From Vibrio tapetis subsp. tapetis (GTDB lineage: Bacteria; Pseudomonadota; Gammaproteobacteria; Enterobacterales; Vibrionaceae): a stretch of 64,000 bases of DNA. Positions 60,172-64,000 of this stretch are shown in pieces. The stretch is from NCBI RefSeq assembly GCF_900233005.1, contig NZ_LT960611.1:1922001-1986000 (forward strand), read 5' to 3'. The notes beneath the pieces were generated by a model, which worked only from the letters and a program-made list of their open reading frames with translations, did not search any database and was not told the origin of the DNA. The stretch's first letter is position 1; every line of letters starts with the position of its first letter. A program made the translations under genes and the position numbers.

Positions 60172-63100
60172 CTAGCTATTGCTGACAGACGCGATACGCA
60201 CTGGCATTTTGGTGACTAACATAAACATAGGAGGGACAAAATAAAACGACAAGATTGTGGTCAACGCTGTACCACCCGCAATCGCCACGGCAAAAGGAGG
60301 CCAAAAGCCACCACCAGCCAGTATCAATGGCATAAAGCCACCTATCGTTGTAATGGTGGTAGAGGTTATGTGACGGGTACAACTCATTACCGCTTCTAGC
60401 ACCGCTTCTTGGTCACCTTCACTGGCTTTTTCGCTAGCTCTCAATTCAGCCAAGATTACAATAGCAGCATTAATCGCAAGGCCAATCACACCCAGCATCG
60501 CGATGATCACAGTGAAACCAAACGGATAATCAAACACCCATACCGACAAGATACCCAAGCCTGCCGCTAGGCCTGCCACAGCGAAAATGATCCCACTTAA
60601 TCGGAAGGATTTAAACGACAACACGATGACTAAAATCATCAACACCACGACAACAGATATATTGCCGATTAATTTGGCTACAGACTCATCACGCTCGGCG
60701 GCTTCACCACCAAACTCCACACGATAACCCGCCGGGAATGCGTAATTCTCTAGCTCAGTTTTAAACTGATCGAGTACCGTTTGCGGAAGCACGCCAGCAT
60801 CTATGCAGCCTTCAATGGTATTCACTCGAACGCCATTTCGTCGGGTAATGCCGCCATTACTTGGGGACAATTCTAAGGTCGACAAATTAAGAACAGAGAC
60901 CCCAACACTGGAACCTGCGGAATTGGATGCAGGAGAAGGGAAACGCAGGTTATTCAAATCGTCATAGCTTTCTCGTTCTTCATCACGTACGCGAACTCTT
61001 ACCGGGATCGACTCTGTCCCTTCAATGATGCTACCACTCTCTCGCCCCACTAATGTCGACTGTAATAAGCCCGCAAACTGATTAAGGTTCATGCCGTTCA
61101 TCTGAATCGCTTCTTCATCAACGTCGACGTTAAATTGAGGAATACCTGAAGACAAGCTTTCACGAGTGTGTGTCACCGATGGAATTCTCGACAAAATCAA
61201 TCGCACATCTTCACCGATGGTTTTTAGTGTATCTAGGTTGTGACCGTATACTCGCAATTCAATAGGCGCGTTAAACGGAGGGCCTTGTTCCAGTTTTCTC
61301 ACTAGAATCTGAGCTTGTGGGAAGCGTTTATCCAACTGCGTTTGCAGCTCTGGGATCAGACGATTCGCCTGTTCAAAATGCGTCGTTTTCACCATGGCCT
61401 GAGAGAAGTATGGCGCTTTTTGTTGACCCGCCACTAGGTTGTAATAAAACGATGGGAATGAAGCGCCGATCATCCATTGCACCTGCTCAACCGCTTCATC
61501 TTCTGAGATAAACTGATGGATCTGCTCCGTTGTGGCTTTCGTAGCATAAATGCTCGCTTGTGGTGGCATATACACTTGGATTTCGAACATGTCACGGTCC
61601 GAGGCAGGGAAAAACTGCTCCGTCAGTTGAGACATACTCCAATACCCAGTTAACGGTAGAACCAATGCTAGCCCAATCGCCAATAATGGATGACGAATCG
61701 CAAGCGCCACCGATTTAGCAAACCATGCACTCAGCGCTGGAATGCTAATGCCCGTTTGGTACCAACTAGACGAGGTTTGTTTACTTGGCAAGTAAGCGCA
61801 TGACAACGCCGCGATGACCGTATGCGAGATAACATAAGAGCCAACCAGCGAGAAAGAAACGGTTAATGCGATAGCACCAACAAATTCGCCTGTCGCCCCC
61901 TCCATTAGGAAGATAGGCGCAAATGCAAAGACTGTTGTTAAGGTGGAACCCAGTAGCGGAACCCACAGATGCCCAATGGCGACCATTGCTGATTCCAGTT
62001 TTTGCATGCCCTTTAAACGGTAACTTTGAATGGTATCCACCATCACCACCGCATTATCCACCATGATTCCGAGCGCCACAATGAAACCCGTCAGGGACAT
62101 TTGGTTAATGGGAATAGCAAAGTACTTCATCAACGACAAGGTAAACAGCATGGTTAATGGCAGAGCGAGGGCAATGATGATTGCGGCTCGAATGCCTAGC
62201 GTGAACAACAGCACGAACAAGACCAAACAAAAGCCAATGAGCAAGCTCTCACCTAATTCAACCAAACGTTGCTCGGTGTAACCTTGTTGGCTATACAACA
62301 CGTTCACTTTGATGTCGCTTGGCAGTTCTAAGCGAAAATCATCAACCAACTTCATCGCGGCTGGTGTCCATTTATCCACACGTAATGTCGACTGCATACG
62401 AGCGCCCACAATGACACCCGGCTTGCCATCCACTAATGCTAATTCGTCGTAAGGCGTTTTCGCTGCACGTTGTACATTGGCGACATCACCAACGCGTACT
62501 GTATGACCATTTTCATCAATGGAAATCGGCACTTTTCTGACACGTTCAATAGAATCTAGGCTTGAAGACAACTCCAAACCAAAGCGTGTTGATGAATTGA
62601 CCAATTCTCCTGCTGAGTTTTTTGCATCTGCGCCCTCTAACGCCGCGGCTAGTTGCTGCGCTGAAACCCCCAACGTCGCCGTATCGTTAATATCAAAATT
62701 AACCACAATTTCTTCGTCAGATAGACCATATTGATCAACAAACTCCGTACCGGATAAAGTGCGTAGCCGTGTCGCTAGCTCTTTTCCATAACGGCCTAAC
62801 GTCAGTAAGTCGGCTTCCCCTTCCCCCTGCCAGCCTAGCGATAAAATAGTGGTAAATGCATAGGTATGATCGCTGTCTAATTCCGGAGAAAGTGCATCAC
62901 GGGGTAGTTCCCGTTCCACGTCGGAAAGTTTGTCACGAATTTTCGACCAAATCGGTTCGGGATCGGTGATCTCATCTTGCAATTCCACACCAATAACCGC
63001 GATGCCAAGACGAGAAGTCGAAGTGATCTGGTTAATCTCGTTCACTTGACGAAGCTTGTTCTCGATGACTTCAGTAACTAATGATTCGACTCGTATGGCA

Positions 63101-63261
63101 CTGGCTCCGGGGAAGACCGTCGTAATGGTGGCATTTCGATTAGAAATAATCGGATCTTCTGCGCGAGGTAACGTATTAAAAGCCGATAAACCGCTCACAA
63201 TTAAAAACGCGATAACCAGCACCATAAGGCGCGTATTTGAAAGTATCGATGCGTATTTCAT
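60172..63261 (-). CDS. RND-family efflux pump inner-membrane subunit
   Basis: A 1029-residue RND permease with twelve expected membrane segments and two large periplasmic loops. GFIVALGIMVDNAVVMVDTI in helix 4 carries the proton-relay Asp pair region, and SMKYFAIPINQMSLTGFIVALG and FTVIIAMLGVIGLAINAAIV are typical of the AcrB/HAE1 group. The N-terminus MKYASILSNTRLMVLVIAF is the anchor helix. Length is normal. It starts 8 bp after the adaptor gene, forming an adaptor-pump operon; an outer-membrane channel gene is not visible here. Substrates unknown. Confidence 0.92.
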   Translation of the reverse strand: MKYASILSNTRLMVLVIAFLIVSGLSAFNTLPRAEDPIISNRNATITTVFPGASAIRVESLVTEVIENKLRQVNEINQITSTSRLGIAVIGVELQDEITDPEPIWSKIRDKLSDVERELPRDALSPELDSDHTYAFTTILSLGWQGEGEADLLTLGRYGKELATRLRTLSGTEFVDQYGLSDEEIVVNFDINDTATLGVSAQQLAAALEGADAKNSAGELVNSSTRFGLELSSSLDSIERVRKVPISIDENGHTVRVGDVANVQRAAKTPYDELALVDGKPGVIVGARMQSTLRVDKWTPAAMKLVDDFRLELPSDIKVNVLYSQQGYTEQRLVELGESLLIGFCLVLFVLLFTLGIRAAIIIALALPLTMLFTLSLMKYFAIPINQMSLTGFIVALGIMVDNAVVMVDTIQSYRLKGMQKLESAMVAIGHLWVPLLGSTLTTVFAFAPIFLMEGATGEFVGAIALTVSFSLVGSYVISHTVIAALSCAYLPSKQTSSSWYQTGISIPALSAWFAKSVALAIRHPLLAIGLALVLPLTGYWSMSQLTEQFFPASDRDMFEIQVYMPPQASIYATKATTEQIHQFISEDEAVEQVQWMIGASFPSFYYNLVAGQQKAPYFSQAMVKTTHFEQANRLIPELQTQLDKRFPQAQILVRKLEQGPPFNAPIELRVYGHNLDTLKTIGEDVRLILSRIPSVTHTRESLSSGIPQFNVDVDEEAIQMNGMNLNQFAGLLQSTLVGRESGSIIEGTESIPVRVRVRDEERESYDDLNNLRFPSPASNSAGSSVGVSVLNLSTLELSPSNGGITRRNGVRVNTIEGCIDAGVLPQTVLDQFKTELENYAFPAGYRVEFGGEAAERDESVAKLIGNISVVVVLMILVIVLSFKSFRLSGIIFAVAGLAAGLGILSVWVFDYPFGFTVIIAMLGVIGLAINAAIVILAELRASEKASEGDQEAVLEAVMSCTRHITSTTITTIGGFMPLILAGGGFWPPFAVAIAGGTALTTILSFYFVPPMFMLVTKMPVRIASVSNS

Positions 63262-63269
63262 CTTACCTC

Positions 63270-64000
63270 CTACTTCGCGATTGAAACGGATTGGCCGGGC
63301 ACAACTTTGTGTAACCCCGTCGTAATCACTTGATCGCCATTAGTTAGGCCACCCTTCACGTACACCGATTCGTTATTTGCAAATAGCACGTTGATCACTC
63401 GGCGTTCTACTTGGTTTTCGTCCGTTTCCGAATTCAAGGCATAAATGTTCCAAGTGCCTCGAATACCATCAATGAGCGCCGTGGTCGGTAACCAAAAACC
63501 TTTTTCAGGGTAGTGCTTTTCAAACGTAAGATAAGCCAGTTCACCATCTAACACAGCATTATTATCGTCCAATGAGAAGCGCAAACTGATGCTTCTTGAT
63601 TTTGCGTCGATATTGGATGCTTTTGAGATTAAATGAGCAGGATATACTTGGTCTCTCACGCGAATGACATAGTCACTTTGAGCTTGGATATCTTTTAGAT
63701 CTTGGCTATTCACACCAATAACCGCTTCTTTTCCTGACGTCGACAGCAGAGAAAAAGTGGATGTTCCTACCCCAACAACATCACCCAGCGAAACAAAACG
63801 CTTGCTAATGATGCCGTCATACGGGGCTCTAATGGTCGACTTTTGTATTTTTAGCCTGTTGGCTTCTACGGCAGATTGAATACGTAATAGGTTTGCTGTC
63901 TGCGCCTCTTTTTGGCTCACTAATGAATCGATTTCTGAATCGGAACTGAAGCCTTTTTTCTTCAACGCGTGCTGGCGCTTTAAGTTCGTTTGAGTCAGCT
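63270..64000 (-). CDS. RND periplasmic adaptor protein (HlyD-like), N-terminal part outside window
   Basis: The C-terminal 243 residues of a membrane fusion protein; the reading frame stays open to the right edge (LTQTNLKRQHALKKKGFSSD), so the start lies beyond 64000. After the coiled-coil hairpin the lipoyl half-motif is seen in RIQSAVEANRLKIQKSTIRA followed by PYDGIISKRFVSLGDVVGVG, then a beta-barrel domain and the membrane-proximal part ending VITTGLHKVVPGQSVSIAK. It links the RND pump to an outer-membrane channel and is cotranscribed with the pump gene 8 bp downstream. Confidence 0.9.
   Translation of the reverse strand, partial: LTQTNLKRQHALKKKGFSSDSEIDSLVSQKEAQTANLLRIQSAVEANRLKIQKSTIRAPYDGIISKRFVSLGDVVGVGTSTFSLLSTSGKEAVIGVNSQDLKDIQAQSDYVIRVRDQVYPAHLISKASNIDAKSRSISLRFSLDDNNAVLDGELAYLTFEKHYPEKGFWLPTTALIDGIRGTWNIYALNSETDENQVERRVINVLFANNESVYVKGGLTNGDQVITTGLHKVVPGQSVSIAK

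Overview
The window looks like a stretch of a Vibrionaceae chromosome, most likely Vibrio. The basis is family recognition by eye: a divergent fruR / fruB-fruK-fruA cluster with CTGAATCGATTCAG operators, a FruB with fused EIIA and HPr domains, a clade-3-type catalase, an NnrS cluster, Fur boxes of the GATAAT type, and moderate G+C. No database search was possible, so the genus is an inference. I saw no rRNA, tRNA or CRISPR array.

Layout. (1) 1-9.6 kb, all minus strand: the 5' part of gltS, then sufA-B-C-D-S-E (Fe-S cluster assembly) behind a near-perfect Fur box, and upstream of it nrdA-nrdB-glutaredoxin (class I ribonucleotide reductase) behind a second Fur-like box. Together they read as an iron-limitation module. 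(2) 10-17.3 kb: patatin-like lipase, catalase, an orphan acyl-adenylating enzyme, then a flavodoxin-like oxidoreductase plus arylamine N-acetyltransferase behind a MerR/SoxR-type promoter, a LysR regulator and a small DUF1127-like protein. (3) 17.5-24.2 kb, minus strand: a B12-type radical SAM protein with two small membrane proteins (one of 50 aa), a two-component system whose kinase is interrupted at an A AAA AAG heptamer, a sterol-desaturase-like protein, an exported protein and glgC. (4) 24.4-27.4 kb: a DUF1800/DUF1501 pair, the second one frameshifted.

(5) 27.7-36.2 kb is the accessory part. It holds a complete IS21-family element (27699-30290, 6-bp target duplication AGTGAA, istA frameshifted) and transposase remnants. 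Next comes a tightly overlapping three-gene operon: a metallo-beta-lactamase-fold protein, a trypsin-like protease with an unassigned C-terminal half, and a Ski2-like SF2 helicase. I rate this as a candidate anti-phage or conflict system and the best lead in the window. Behind it lies a 540-bp gene-free stretch with a tandem 35-bp repeat.

(6) 36.2-47.6 kb: gamma-glutamyltransferase, a VOC protein, a RAYT transposase scrap, a split spermidine-synthase-type pair, the fructose PTS operon with its regulator, and a frameshifted Bcr/CflA transporter. (7) 47.6-51.6 kb: an HTH regulator divergent from an amino-acid permease / M20 amidohydrolase / RidA operon. (8) 51.6-60 kb: a Crp/Fnr-family (DNR/NnrR-like) regulator divergent from a 27-aa membrane peptide, a methyltransferase and a cupin. 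The shared promoter carries an FNR-type box placed for class II activation and an overlapping Fur box. Convergent to that operon is a Fur-box-headed operon of an OprC-like TonB receptor (frameshifted, no visible plug domain), a TauABC-like ABC importer and NnrS. (9) 60-64 kb: an RND efflux pump and its adaptor, cut by the window end.

Five genes (histidine kinase, DUF1501, istA, MFS, TonB receptor) carry single frame breaks, three of them in short homopolymers. Reads must decide between sequencing error and real decay.
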